Part shown: positions 16,807 to 25,986 of the stretch, in pieces
Layout: each line of letters starts with the position of its first letter
Position numbering within the stretch: position 1 is the stretch's first letter
Assembly (NCBI GenBank): GCA_947178105.1
Contig: CAMWXD010000002.1
Coordinates: forward strand, 1 to 64,000
Length of the DNA: 64,000 bases
Direction: 5' to 3'
DNA from: an uncultured Eubacterium sp.
Lineage (GTDB): Bacteria > Bacillota > Clostridia > Lachnospirales > Lachnospiraceae
Made by a program: the position numbers and the translations under genes
The notes under the pieces: model-generated
Told to the model about the DNA's origin: nothing
Seen by the model: the letters and a program-made list of their open reading frames with translations, nothing else
The model's database searches: none

Positions 16807-17991
16807 ATGGCAATGGTAGTACAGCACAATCTTACAGCAATGAACGCAAACCGTCAGTTGGGAATCACAACTGGCCAGCAGTCCAAATCTTCTGAAAAAT
16901 TATCTTCTGGCTACAAGATCAACCGTGCAGCAGACGATGCGGCAGGCCTCAAGATTTCTGAAAAAATGAGAAGCCAGGTGCGCGGCTTAAACAAAGCGTC
17001 AGCAAATGCGCAGGATGGTATTTCTTTGATCCAGACAGCAGAAGGTGCATTAAATGAAGCTCATTCCATCTTACAGCGTATGAACGAACTGGCTGTGCAG
17101 GGTGCGAATGATACAAACCAGAGCATTGACCGTGATGCGATCAATCAGGAATTAGAGGCGCTGACAGCCGAGCTGGATCGTATTTCAGAGACAACACAGT
17201 TCAACAAACAGGAACTGTTAAACGGAACGTTCCAGGATAAGAAGCTTCAGGTTGGTGCAAATGCAAACCAGAGCATCAGTATTTCGATTGGCAAGATGGA
17301 TGCAAAATCAATCGGGCTGAGAGACATTAAATACTTTAAAGGCATTGATACGGTTTCCTATTCTAATATGTCTTATATGGGCGCAGAGTATAAATACGAT
17401 GTGACAAAGACGTCAGCAGAGAATAGAAGCGCATTTAAAGCCGCAGTAAGAGATGCAGGAAAAGCTGCCTTTACAGATGATATGATTGCACAGGGTTCGG
17501 CTGGTTCCGTATATCTGGCAAGTGACGGCACTGTCTATGCTACACGTGAATCTGCAAAAGCTGACGGGGCAAGCGCGCTTGGATCTGTTTATGCAGATGC
17601 ATTTTCTGGCGCATGGGAAAATCTTCTGGCAAGTGCAAAGACAACAGGAGTTACAGCAGGAGGATTTGGCTCTGAAGATACGATTGCTGCACCAACAGTA
17701 GACAATTATGATAAGGCAAATGCAACTCTGAAAGCCGTACAGGCAGCGATCAATAACGTATCTACGCAGCGTTCTGCACTTGGTGCATTGCAGAACCGCT
17801 TAGAGCATACCGTTGCAAATCTGGATAACGTAGCAGAAAATACACAATCTGCAGAATCCCGTATCCGTGATACAGATATGGCTGCTGAAATGGTTGAATA
17901 CAGCAAGAACAATATTCTTGCACAGGCAGGGCAATCGATGCTTGCACAGTCCAACCAGTCCACACAGGGTGTGCTGTCCTTACTTCAGTAA
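16807..17991 (+). CDS. Flagellin
   Basis: A 394-residue flagellar filament subunit, exported by the flagellar type III system. Both conserved ends are present: the N-terminal D0/D1 region (VVQHNLTAMNANRQLG, LSSGYKINRAADDAAGL) and the C-terminal region (ESRIRDTDMAAEMVEYSKNN, ending QGVLSLLQ). A short variable domain of about 140 residues (170-310), rich in Ser, Thr and Ala, is the likely exposed region and glycosylation target. AAGGAGG precedes ATG 16807. A strong terminator follows, then the glycosylation genes. I do not see other filament or hook genes in the window. Confidence 0.97.
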   Translation: MAMVVQHNLTAMNANRQLGITTGQQSKSSEKLSSGYKINRAADDAAGLKISEKMRSQVRGLNKASANAQDGISLIQTAEGALNEAHSILQRMNELAVQGANDTNQSIDRDAINQELEALTAELDRISETTQFNKQELLNGTFQDKKLQVGANANQSISISIGKMDAKSIGLRDIKYFKGIDTVSYSNMSYMGAEYKYDVTKTSAENRSAFKAAVRDAGKAAFTDDMIAQGSAGSVYLASDGTVYATRESAKADGASALGSVYADAFSGAWENLLASAKTTGVTAGGFGSEDTIAAPTVDNYDKANATLKAVQAAINNVSTQRSALGALQNRLEHTVANLDNVAENTQSAESRIRDTDMAAEMVEYSKNNILAQAGQSMLAQSNQSTQGVLSLLQ

Positions 17992-18010
17992 TCCGTCATA
18001 TGATGCGGAT

Positions 18011-18038
18011 AAAAAAACCAGCTTCGGCTGGTTTTTTT
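18011..18038 (+). terminator. Terminator after flagellin
   Basis: AAAAAAACCAGC-TTCG-GCTGGTTTTTTT: a stable tetraloop hairpin with a T tract. Genes downstream begin only 23 bases later, so they depend on partial read-through or an unseen promoter. Confidence 0.92.
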
Positions 18039-18060
18039 ATCTCAAACAAAGGAGAGAGGT

Positions 18061-18414
18061 ATGGAAGAGAAAATACAAGGTTTGTACGAATCGATTAATT
18101 TTCTGGGATTCAATGCAACGTATCACCGCAACAATAATTATGTGGAAAACAGCAAAGGCCTGATGCCGCAGGTACAGGAATTTGTTGCGTGGTTTCTCAA
18201 GGAATATGGACATGTATTTGAAGAATCCGTTTATGAAAATCTGGCTGATATTTTAAAAGACTGTGAAATGGCGCTGATCCATTATGATAATGTGCTGATG
18301 ATGGATGCACTGGAGCAGGGCATATCGGGATATTTGGAGATGTTTCTTTCGGAACAGTATTTTAAGGAAAAGGAGACAGAATATGTCGGACAATCTGAGA
18401 AGCAGGAATCTTAA
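18061..18414 (+). CDS. Small protein of unknown function in the flagellin glycosylation operon
   Basis: A 117-residue acidic, apparently all-helical soluble protein without signal or membrane segment (MEEKIQGLYESINFLGFNAT at the start). AAAGGAGAGAGG precedes the ATG. It lies between flagellin and the Maf glycosyltransferase gene and overlaps the latter by 32 bases, implying translational coupling. I do not recognise the family. A chaperone, adaptor or partner for flagellin or Maf is possible from context alone; the size would suit a FliS-like chaperone, but no FliS motif is seen. Confidence 0.75.
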   Translation: MEEKIQGLYESINFLGFNATYHRNNNYVENSKGLMPQVQEFVAWFLKEYGHVFEESVYENLADILKDCEMALIHYDNVLMMDALEQGISGYLEMFLSEQYFKEKETEYVGQSEKQES

Positions 18415-20293
18415 AGCATTGGAAAAAAGATATCCAGGCATCTGCCAGATCATAGATGAAAAACGGGAAGCTCTGCTGAAAAAAGAGGCGCTGTCCATAG
18501 TGGAAGAGGATGCATTTACCGGAGAAAAGATACTGGTTGTAAAAAAAGAGGAAAGAAGATTGTACCTTGCCGGAAGGAGAGATCCTAGAGCGCATCCCAA
18601 AAACCAAATTTCTGTGCTTGGCAGAATTGTTATTAATGCGCCAGTGTTTATCGTGGGCATAGGAAATATTTGTTATCTGGAAGAACTAGAACATGCGGCG
18701 GATAAAAGTATAAGTATCCTGCTTTATGAACCAATGTTTTCTGTATTTGACAAGCAGTTGGAGCGGGTAGATTTTGAGAAGATACTCGGTTCCTATACGG
18801 TGGCGCTGATCATAGAAGGCATTAATGAATCTGAACTGAATAGCATGGCGTATATGATGCTGCAGGGGGACAGGATTCCGCTGATGAAGTATTTTGTGCT
18901 GCCCAATTATGTAGAGCTGTGCAGGGATCGAGTAAACTGGTTTTTGGATGTTTTGGTAAACAATTCGGAATCGTATTACACTGGCATTGGGACAAGGCTG
19001 CATTTTAGCCCTTATCAGGCGGAAAACTTTTATCATAATGTGCAGTATATCAGAAAGGGTTATCAGGCGTTCCAGCTCTATGAAAAGATTCCACAGGATA
19101 TTCCGGCTTTTGTAGTGTCCGCTGGGCCGTCGCTGAATAAAAATATCAAAGAGCTGAAAAGGGCTAAGAACAGGTCTTTTATTATTGCAGTAGATACGGC
19201 AGTCAAACCGCTGCTGAAAGAAGGGATTCTGCCGGATATGTTTGCGACGCTGGATGGCATTAAGCCGTTGGAACTGGTGGATATAGAACAGGCAAGGCGG
19301 ATTCCGCTGCTGACAAAGGTGACAGGCGCACATGCCATTATGGATTATCACAAAGGGAAAAAGTTTTTTTACAATGAAGGCTTCACATATGTAAACAGAC
19401 TGTTTGAGATCAATGATAAAACAAGCCAGGGATTTTTAACAGGCGGCTCTGTGGCAACGATGGCGTTTTCCCTCGTATGTCACCTTGGTTTTCGAAAAAT
19501 CATTTTTGTAGGGCAGGATCTTGCCTATACAGATAATAAATCTCATGCGGACGGGACATTTCAGGAAGTCATGCCCAAAGAAGATACTGAAAAATTTATC
19601 AAAGTACCGGGGAACTATACAGAAGAAGTGCCTACATTAAAAAATCTCAACGGTTATCGTAAATGGTTTGAACAGTATATCAGTGAATGGAAGAAAAAGC
19701 GTGAGACAGAGTTTATAAATGCCACAGAAGGCGGGGCAAAAATAGAAGGAACAAAGCTGATGGCGCTGTCAGAAGTCATTGACCAGGAATGTACAAAAGA
19801 GGTGGATATCAAAGCTTGTATTGACAGCCTGGAGCCTGTTTTTAATGAAAAGGAGCAGGAGAGGATCCTTGCATTTTTCCATGATACGCCAAAGCAGGTG
19901 CATGAGATCAAAATGCTGGCAGTAGAAGGGAAAAAGTTGTATGAGCAGTTAGACAGGCTTTGCAAAAAAGGAAATTTAGATAAAAAAGCGTATAGCAAAA
20001 TCCTGAAAAAAGTAAAACACAACCGAAAAAAAATCGAGGAAAACCCGAACTACCAGTTACTGAACCAGTCCATGGCGAAAGCGGAGCAGATTATCTGTTC
20101 CGGGCAGCATTTAAGGCGCAATACGATTGAGGACGGCGGCAGGGAGCTGGCGCGGCAGGGAAAAATATTTATGGAGCTGCTGGAAGAGTGTGCTGAGGCA
20201 ATCGAGGAATTTACTAGAAAAACCGTAGGGAACGCAGGGGAGCAAGTTAAGGATTTTGCAGAAGAAACCGCCTGGAAGGCGGGACTAGATTGA
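18383..20293 (+). CDS. Maf-type motility accessory factor, flagellin nonulosonic-acid transferase
   Basis: A 636-residue protein of the Maf/DUF115 (MptE-like) family, which transfers pseudaminic or legionaminic acid onto serine and threonine of flagellin in the cytoplasm. The diagnostic block FVVSAGPSLNKNIKEL...FIIAVDTAVKPLLKEGILPD lies near residues 235-285, and GFRKIIFVGQDLAYTDNKSHA near 375-395. A helical C-terminal region follows. ATG 18383 has AAGGAG seven bases upstream; the earlier in-frame start lies deep within the previous gene. Its place directly after flagellin and before the pse genes fits this function well. Confidence 0.88.
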   Translation: MSDNLRSRNLKALEKRYPGICQIIDEKREALLKKEALSIVEEDAFTGEKILVVKKEERRLYLAGRRDPRAHPKNQISVLGRIVINAPVFIVGIGNICYLEELEHAADKSISILLYEPMFSVFDKQLERVDFEKILGSYTVALIIEGINESELNSMAYMMLQGDRIPLMKYFVLPNYVELCRDRVNWFLDVLVNNSESYYTGIGTRLHFSPYQAENFYHNVQYIRKGYQAFQLYEKIPQDIPAFVVSAGPSLNKNIKELKRAKNRSFIIAVDTAVKPLLKEGILPDMFATLDGIKPLELVDIEQARRIPLLTKVTGAHAIMDYHKGKKFFYNEGFTYVNRLFEINDKTSQGFLTGGSVATMAFSLVCHLGFRKIIFVGQDLAYTDNKSHADGTFQEVMPKEDTEKFIKVPGNYTEEVPTLKNLNGYRKWFEQYISEWKKKRETEFINATEGGAKIEGTKLMALSEVIDQECTKEVDIKACIDSLEPVFNEKEQERILAFFHDTPKQVHEIKMLAVEGKKLYEQLDRLCKKGNLDKKAYSKILKKVKHNRKKIEENPNYQLLNQSMAKAEQIICSGQHLRRNTIEDGGRELARQGKIFMELLEECAEAIEEFTRKTVGNAGEQVKDFAEETAWKAGLD

Positions 20294-20312
20294 TGCAGGA
20301 GGCAGAAAGCAA

Positions 20313-21314
20313 ATGTTAAACCAGAAAACAATTCTTATTACAGGCGGGACAGGCTCTTTTGGAAATGCGTTTACAGAATATGTATTGGCGCATTATGAGC
20401 CAAAGAAGATCATTATTTATTCCAGAGATGAATACAAACAGTTCCAGATGGCGGATAAGTTTAGAAAGCAGAAGGAAAAACTGCGTTTTTTTATCGGGGA
20501 TGTCCGTGACAGGGATCGGCTGTACCGTGCGCTGGACGGTGTGGACTATGTTGTCCACGCGGCAGCTTTAAAGCAGGTGCCTGCATGTGAATATAACCCA
20601 ATGGAGGCGGTCAGGACAAATATAAACGGCGCTATGAACCTGGTGGACGCAGCGCTGGACCGTGGCGTGAAGCGGGTCGTGGCACTGTCTACGGACAAGG
20701 CGGTCAACCCGATTAACCTTTATGGCGGGACAAAGCTTGTTTCTGATAAGCTGTTTATTGCGGCGAATGCATATTCCGGGGAAAAGGATGTGCGTTTTTC
20801 GATTGTCCGTTATGGGAACGTGGCAGGCAGCCGCGGATCCGTGATCCCGTTTTTTAGAAAAATCATTGACCAGGGCGGCAATGTGCTGCCGATCACAGAC
20901 CGGCGCATGACAAGGTTTTGGATCAGCCTGGATGAAGGAGTGCAGTTGGTGATTAAGGCATTGGGCGAGGCAAAGGGCGGGGAGACGTTTATATCAAAGA
21001 TCCCGTCTTTTAAAATCACAGACCTGGCGGAGGCTATGGCGCCAAAATGCGGGCAGGAGGAAATCGGCATCCGGGAAGGTGAAAAGCTGCATGAAATTAT
21101 GGTCACGCGGGAAGATTCCCTGATGACCTATGAATACGAGAAACATTTTATTGTCTACCCGCATTACAGTTGGTGGGATGAGGCACGGGTGCTCCCAGGA
21201 GGAAAAAAAGTAGAAGAAGGGTTTGAATACAGCTCTGGGAGCAATACACAGTGGCTGGGCGTGCGCCATCTGCGCGAGCGGCTGGGGCAAATGGAAGGAA
21301 GCCATGAACGTTAA
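20313..21314 (+). CDS. pseB: UDP-GlcNAc 4,6-dehydratase (inverting), PseB
   Basis: A 333-residue short-chain dehydrogenase/reductase catalysing the first step of pseudaminic acid synthesis: C6 dehydration and C5 inversion of UDP-GlcNAc. It shows the NAD-binding motif GGTGSFG (11-17), YSRDEYKQFQM, and STDKAVNPINLYGGTKL with the conserved SDK/YxxxK elements of the short FlaA1 branch. GCAGGAGG precedes the start. It is the first pse gene of the operon. The SFG and YSRDE motifs favour the inverting PseB over the retaining legionaminic enzyme. Confidence 0.9.
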   Translation: MLNQKTILITGGTGSFGNAFTEYVLAHYEPKKIIIYSRDEYKQFQMADKFRKQKEKLRFFIGDVRDRDRLYRALDGVDYVVHAAALKQVPACEYNPMEAVRTNINGAMNLVDAALDRGVKRVVALSTDKAVNPINLYGGTKLVSDKLFIAANAYSGEKDVRFSIVRYGNVAGSRGSVIPFFRKIIDQGGNVLPITDRRMTRFWISLDEGVQLVIKALGEAKGGETFISKIPSFKITDLAEAMAPKCGQEEIGIREGEKLHEIMVTREDSLMTYEYEKHFIVYPHYSWWDEARVLPGGKKVEEGFEYSSGSNTQWLGVRHLRERLGQMEGSHER

Positions 21315-21330
21315 TATAAAGGAGACAGAA

Positions 21331-21981
21331 ATGGGTTATCAGACAGAACAAGAAACATTTTGGAGCGGGGAGTTTGGGGACAGCTATATAGAAAGGAATG
21401 CATGTACAAAAGAATTGCTGGCGTCTGCGGTCAGCTTTTATGCAGGCATTCTGAAAAAGACTTCAGGAATCAAAAGCATGATAGAGTTCGGCGCGAATAT
21501 AGGGATCAACTTAAAAGCCGTCCGGACACTGCTTGCGGGCGTCGAGCAGGCAGCGGTCGAGATTAACCATAAGGCAGCGGGGCGCCTTCGGGAGGATGAT
21601 TTTTTTGAAAGCCAGTTACAAGTATTTGAACAGTCCATCCTGGATTTCCAGCCAGCGAAGGCATATGACTTTGTGCTGATTGCAGGCGTTTTAATCCATA
21701 TCAATCCAGACAGGCTGCATGATGTATATGAAAAATTATACAATGCTTCCGGGAAATATATCTGTATAGCGGAATATTATAACCCGACGCCGGTAGAAGT
21801 CCCGTATAGGGGGCATGAGGGGAAGCTGTTTAAACGGGATTTTGCAGGGGAATTTATGGACAAATACCCAGGGTGCAGGCTGGTAGACTATGGGTTTGCT
21901 TATCACAGGGACCCGAATTTTCCGGTTGATGACACGACATGGTTTTTATTGGAGAAAGGGCCATATGAAAAAGCGCATTGA
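21331..21981 (+). CDS. Pseudaminic acid biosynthesis-associated methylase
   Basis: A 216-residue SAM-dependent methyltransferase. Its start, TEQETFWSGEFGDSYIERN, is the signature of the family named for its association with pseudaminic acid loci (TIGR03587 as I recall it). The SAM-binding region is IEFGANIGINLKAV. I choose ATG 21331 because AAAGGAGA lies just upstream; ATG 21304 is also in frame. The 3' end overlaps pseI by 17 bases. It probably methylates the nonulosonic acid or a precursor; the exact position is unknown. Confidence 0.8.
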   Translation: MGYQTEQETFWSGEFGDSYIERNACTKELLASAVSFYAGILKKTSGIKSMIEFGANIGINLKAVRTLLAGVEQAAVEINHKAAGRLREDDFFESQLQVFEQSILDFQPAKAYDFVLIAGVLIHINPDRLHDVYEKLYNASGKYICIAEYYNPTPVEVPYRGHEGKLFKRDFAGEFMDKYPGCRLVDYGFAYHRDPNFPVDDTTWFLLEKGPYEKAH

Positions 21982-23059
21982 GATTGCAGGCAGGAAAATA
22001 GGGGAAGGATGCCCGGTATATATTGTCGCTGAGATGTCGGCGAACCATAATATGGATTTGGACAGGGCAAAGGAGATTATAAAAACAGCGAAAGAGGCAG
22101 GCGCGGACGCGGTAAAGCTACAGACTTACACGGCGGATACCATCACAATTGACTGCGACAGCCCATATTTCCAGATCCGCCAGGGCACTTTGTGGGACGG
22201 CGCCAGCCTGCACCAGTTGTACCGTACGGCGTATACGCCCTGGGAATGGCAGGCGGAGCTGAAAAAATATGCAAACGGCATGGGGCTCGCCTGCTTTTCT
22301 TCGCCGTTTGACAGTACTGCGGTTGATTTTTTGGAAGAAATGGATATGCCTGCCTATAAAATCGCTTCATTTGAGATTACAGACATCCCGCTTATCAGGA
22401 AAACAGCAAAGCTGGGAAAGCCAATGATCCTGTCTACAGGCATCGCGTATTTGTCGGACATTGAGCTGGCAGTCCGCACCTGCCTGGAAGAAGGGAACGA
22501 CCAGGTGGTTTTGCTCAAATGCACGTCCGCCTATCCGGCAGTGCCGCAGGGGATGAACCTAAAGACGATCCCTGCCATGGCGGAGGCATTTGGCTGCATA
22601 GCCGGGCTGTCAGACCATAGCCTCGGCTCTGCAGTGGCAGTGGCAGGAGCGGCGCTGGGCGCAAAGGTGCTGGAAAAGCACCTGACGCTGAAAAGGTCGG
22701 ATGGGGGTCCGGATGCAGGGTTCTCGATGGAAGCGGAAGAATTTAAGGAAATGTGCGCGCAGGTACGCATGGCGGAACAGGCTGTTGGAAAGGTGAGCTA
22801 TGGGCTGGAGGCAGGGCAGCTTGCAGAACGCGAGTTTGCAAAGTCTTTGTTTGCGGTCAGGGACATCAAAGAGGGGGAGGCATTCACACAAGAAAATGTG
22901 CGGCCGATCCGCCCGGGTTTTGGAATGCACCCAAAACACTATGAGGAAGTGCTGGGGATGAGGGCGGCGTGCAATATTGCCTATGGGACGCCGCTAACAT
23001 GGGCGTTGGCGAGAGGGGCGGCAAATCGCCCAGGCAAAGAGGGAAGACAGGAATGCTAG
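21965..23059 (+). CDS. pseI: Pseudaminic acid synthase, PseI (NeuB family)
   Basis: A 364-residue PEP-dependent condensing enzyme that joins phosphoenolpyruvate to the 2,4-diacetamido hexose to give the nine-carbon acid. NeuB features are clear: VYIVAEMSANHNMDLDRAKE at the start, DAVKLQTYTADT, MILSTGIAYLSDIE, GLSDHSLG, and EKHLTLKRSDGGPDAGFS. The C-terminal 60 residues are a SAF/antifreeze-like domain (FAVRDIKEGEAFTQENVRPI RPG region). ATG 21965 overlaps the methylase gene. RSDGGPDAGFS and MSANHN favour PseI over NeuB or LegI. Confidence 0.9.
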   Translation: MKKRIEIAGRKIGEGCPVYIVAEMSANHNMDLDRAKEIIKTAKEAGADAVKLQTYTADTITIDCDSPYFQIRQGTLWDGASLHQLYRTAYTPWEWQAELKKYANGMGLACFSSPFDSTAVDFLEEMDMPAYKIASFEITDIPLIRKTAKLGKPMILSTGIAYLSDIELAVRTCLEEGNDQVVLLKCTSAYPAVPQGMNLKTIPAMAEAFGCIAGLSDHSLGSAVAVAGAALGAKVLEKHLTLKRSDGGPDAGFSMEAEEFKEMCAQVRMAEQAVGKVSYGLEAGQLAEREFAKSLFAVRDIKEGEAFTQENVRPIRPGFGMHPKHYEEVLGMRAACNIAYGTPLTWALARGAANRPGKEGRQEC

Positions 23060-23958
23060 AAAAAGTCAGAAAAAACAAATATGGGTACGAATTAAAAGAA
23101 AAGCCCACGGCAGAAATGCAAAGGAAAAATTTTGAAGAAACGTATTTTCAGGAGTGCCAGAATGGGTACGAGCCGGCATATACAGAAGAAGAAATCCGGT
23201 TTTTTACAAATAAAGCGGCACAAAAAGAAATGGCTTTGCAGCGTATTTGGGAAAGGGACAGCGAAAAGAAGAGCGAAAAAAGAAAGGCCCTGGATATTGG
23301 CTGCGGGGAAGGGTTTTTATTAAAGTATTTGTATCAAAAGGGGTATGACGTAACAGGGATTGACTTTACAGATTATGCAATATCGAAATATGCCCCGGAG
23401 CTGCTTGGGCATTTTATGCGCGGCGACTGTTATGACAAGCTGCAAATGCTGGCAGGCGCGGGAAGGAAGTTTGACCTTATCAATATGGACAGCGTCCTGG
23501 ATATGGTACAAAGGCCTGGGGAGCTGCTGGAGCTTATGAAACAGGTACTGGCAAAAGGAGGGCTTGTAGCCTGCAAAGTAGGGAATAATTATTCGATCCT
23601 GCAAATGAAGCTGCTGGAAGAGGGCGTTTTGGCAAAAGACTACTGGCTGGATGAGGAAGGGCATCCATGGTATTTCCATGCACAGGGGCTGGAGGATTTT
23701 TTTAAAGACCACGGGTACCTGTGCATGGACGTGTATGCAGAAGGGCTTTCAGAATTTTTCCTGCTGCATACGCGCACAAATTATTATGAACACCCAGAGG
23801 CTGGCAAGGAATGCTACCTGGCAAAGGTACGCCTGGAAAACCTGCTGCATGAGCGGTCGCCGGAACGGGCACAGGAAATCATGCGCCAGCTTGGCAGGAT
23901 GGGGCTGGGCAGGGAGACGGTTGGCATTTTCAGGCTTGGCACAGATGGAAAGCGGTAG
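23053..23958 (+). CDS. SAM-dependent methyltransferase, class I
   Basis: A 301-residue class I methyltransferase. The SAM-binding motif is KALDIGCGEGFLLKYL near residue 78, followed by YDVTGIDFT and a post-core DLINMDSVLDMV. It overlaps the pseI stop by seven bases (ATGCTAG), so it is translationally coupled. Proteins like this in glycan loci methylate sugar hydroxyl or amino groups. Substrate is unknown; context points to the flagellin glycan. It is the second of four methyltransferase domains in this operon. Confidence 0.82.
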   Translation: MLEKVRKNKYGYELKEKPTAEMQRKNFEETYFQECQNGYEPAYTEEEIRFFTNKAAQKEMALQRIWERDSEKKSEKRKALDIGCGEGFLLKYLYQKGYDVTGIDFTDYAISKYAPELLGHFMRGDCYDKLQMLAGAGRKFDLINMDSVLDMVQRPGELLELMKQVLAKGGLVACKVGNNYSILQMKLLEEGVLAKDYWLDEEGHPWYFHAQGLEDFFKDHGYLCMDVYAEGLSEFFLLHTRTNYYEHPEAGKECYLAKVRLENLLHERSPERAQEIMRQLGRMGLGRETVGIFRLGTDGKR

Positions 23959-23966
23959 GGAAGGGT

Positions 23967-24662
23967 ATGGGAAAGACACTTGCAGTAATTACTGCCCGGG
24001 GAGGAAGCAAAAGGATCCCACGGAAAAATATCAAAGAATTTTTGGGAAAGCCGATTTTGGCATATCCGATTGAAGCAGCACAGAGCGCGGCTGTGTTTGA
24101 TGAAATTATGGTTTCTACCGATGACCCGGAAATAGCCCGGACAGCGGCTTTTTATGGAGCCGCTGTGCCTTTCCTGCGTTCGGAGAAAACGTCAGGCGAC
24201 TATGCCTGTACAGAAGATGTGATTATGGAGGTCATTCAGGCGTATGAAGAACGCGGAAGGATGTTTGACTATGTTGCGTGCCTGTACCCAACAGCACCGT
24301 TTATCAAGCCGAGCTGGCTGTGCCAGGGGCTGTGCCTGGTGCAGCAGCCAGAGGTTGGCATGGTTATGACAGCCGTGCGATTTTCTTTTCCGCCGCAGAG
24401 GTGCCTGGTCAGGGACGGCGCATTTGTAAAATACAAATGGCCCGAATATATGGGTGCAAGGTCACAGGACTTGGAGCCGTATTACCATGATGGAGGGCAG
24501 TTTTACTATTATGATGTGAAGGAATTTAAAAAAAGAAACGGGTTGTTTGCGGAAGGGATCGCAGTAGTGGAGCTGCCGGAAGCAGAGATACAGGATATTG
24601 ATACGCCGCAGGACTGGAGGATTGCGGAAATGAAATACAGGATGCTCTGCCAGGGAATGTAA
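23967..24662 (+). CDS. pseF: Pseudaminic acid cytidylyltransferase, PseF
   Basis: A 231-residue CMP-sugar synthetase that activates the nonulosonic acid with CTP before transfer. It has the nucleotide-binding start AVITARGGSKRIPRKNIKEF, the STDDPEIA motif, ACLYPTAPF, and the PseF-type DLEPYYHDGGQFYYYD block. The gene begins eight bases after the preceding methyltransferase. The product CMP-Pse (or derivative) would be the Maf donor. Confidence 0.9.
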   Translation: MGKTLAVITARGGSKRIPRKNIKEFLGKPILAYPIEAAQSAAVFDEIMVSTDDPEIARTAAFYGAAVPFLRSEKTSGDYACTEDVIMEVIQAYEERGRMFDYVACLYPTAPFIKPSWLCQGLCLVQQPEVGMVMTAVRFSFPPQRCLVRDGAFVKYKWPEYMGARSQDLEPYYHDGGQFYYYDVKEFKKRNGLFAEGIAVVELPEAEIQDIDTPQDWRIAEMKYRMLCQGM

Positions 24663-24726
24663 AAGGGACTCCCGCATCCTGTAAAATGGCTGTAACAAAA
24701 AGTGGCGAACGAAAAGGAAAAGGGAT

Positions 24727-25944
24727 ATGGCTTTGAAAAAAAGAAAAGTGCTGATGCTGGGTGCCGGGCCGCTGCAAACGCCAGCCATACTGGAATTAAA
24801 GAAAATGGGCGCCTATGTGGTGTGCCTGGACTACAATCCGGCGGCGGAAGGGTTTGCATATGCGGATGAAGCGAAAGTAATCAGTACCACAGATGTGGAA
24901 GCGGTATGCGAAGAATTTAAAAGGCAGCGGGCGGATGTGATCATGACATCCGCAAGCGATGCCCCGGTACGTGTTGTAAGCGAGGTTTCCGAGCGTTTTG
25001 GGCTGCCGTGCGCGCTGTCTTATGAAGACGCCTGCGCGGTAACAGTAAAAAGTAAAATGCGCGAGCGGTTAAGGGAGAATGGCGTGCCAATCCCGGAATA
25101 CCGGGTCATACAAAAAGAGGGCGACCTTTTTGAAGCATATTATCATGATTTTTTCAATAGGTGTATATTAAAGCCTTCTGATAATGCAGGAAGCCGCGGG
25201 GTAAAGCTTTTGGAAGGGAAGTATGGCATACAGCGCCTGCGCAGGGAATACGAGGCGTGTAAAAAATATGCGGGAAACGGCATATTGCTGGCGGAAGAGG
25301 TAATGGAAGGGCCGGAGGTGAGCGTAGAAGCGCTGACGGTGAATGGGCGGACGCAGGTAATTGCCGTTACCGATAAGGTTGTATGTGAAATGCCTTATTT
25401 TGTGGAAATTGGGCATAGGGAGCCAACCTGCCTCCCGCCGGATGTGCTGGGGCATGTCGTTTCTGCTGCAAAAAAGGCAATAAGTGCCATGCATATTCAA
25501 AATGGCCCTTCCCATACGGAAATTATCGTAACAAAGGGTGGGCCTAAAATTGTTGAAATCGCAGCGCGCCTGGGCGGCGATTTTATTACGTCCAGGCTGG
25601 TGCCGCTTTCTACGGGCATTTCCATGGTGCGGGAATCTGTCAGGCTGAGCCTGGGCGAAGAAGTTGTCCTGAAAAAGAAATGGGACAGGGGAGCGGCAAT
25701 CCGTTTCCTGTTTTCGAAGGCGGACGGGACATTCCGCCAGGCGGCTGGTATACAGGAAGCTGCCAGAGAGCATGGAATACAGGAATGCTGCCTGTATGTA
25801 TCTTGCGGAAAAAAGGTAAATGCGCTGCGCTCAAGCAGTGACCGGGTGGGGCATATCATTGGCATAGGCGAAAATGGCAAGGATGCATGGGGCAATGTGC
25901 AGCGCGCATATGATAAAATACGCCTTGTGTTGGAACATCATTAA
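24727..25944 (+). CDS. ATP-grasp family ligase
   Basis: A 405-residue carboxylate-amine ligase-like enzyme. An N-terminal Rossmann-like preATP-grasp region (VLMLGAGPLQTPAILELKKMG) is followed by the ATP-grasp fold: ILKPSDNAGSRGVKLLEG (ATP loop), GPEVSVEAL, and HTEIIVTKGGPKIVEIAARL with the metal/ATP residues. Related proteins join an amino acid or other carboxylate to an amine with ATP. Located between pseF and the glycosyltransferase fusion, it most likely adds an amino-acyl or similar group to an amino sugar; this is inference. CarB-, PurK- and PylC-like roles fit the context less well. Confidence 0.82.
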   Translation: MALKKRKVLMLGAGPLQTPAILELKKMGAYVVCLDYNPAAEGFAYADEAKVISTTDVEAVCEEFKRQRADVIMTSASDAPVRVVSEVSERFGLPCALSYEDACAVTVKSKMRERLRENGVPIPEYRVIQKEGDLFEAYYHDFFNRCILKPSDNAGSRGVKLLEGKYGIQRLRREYEACKKYAGNGILLAEEVMEGPEVSVEALTVNGRTQVIAVTDKVVCEMPYFVEIGHREPTCLPPDVLGHVVSAAKKAISAMHIQNGPSHTEIIVTKGGPKIVEIAARLGGDFITSRLVPLSTGISMVRESVRLSLGEEVVLKKKWDRGAAIRFLFSKADGTFRQAAGIQEAAREHGIQECCLYVSCGKKVNALRSSSDRVGHIIGIGENGKDAWGNVQRAYDKIRLVLEHH

Positions 25945-25986
25945 ATGAGGAATCGTTATGGTAACGGTATCGGAGGAAAATGTGAT

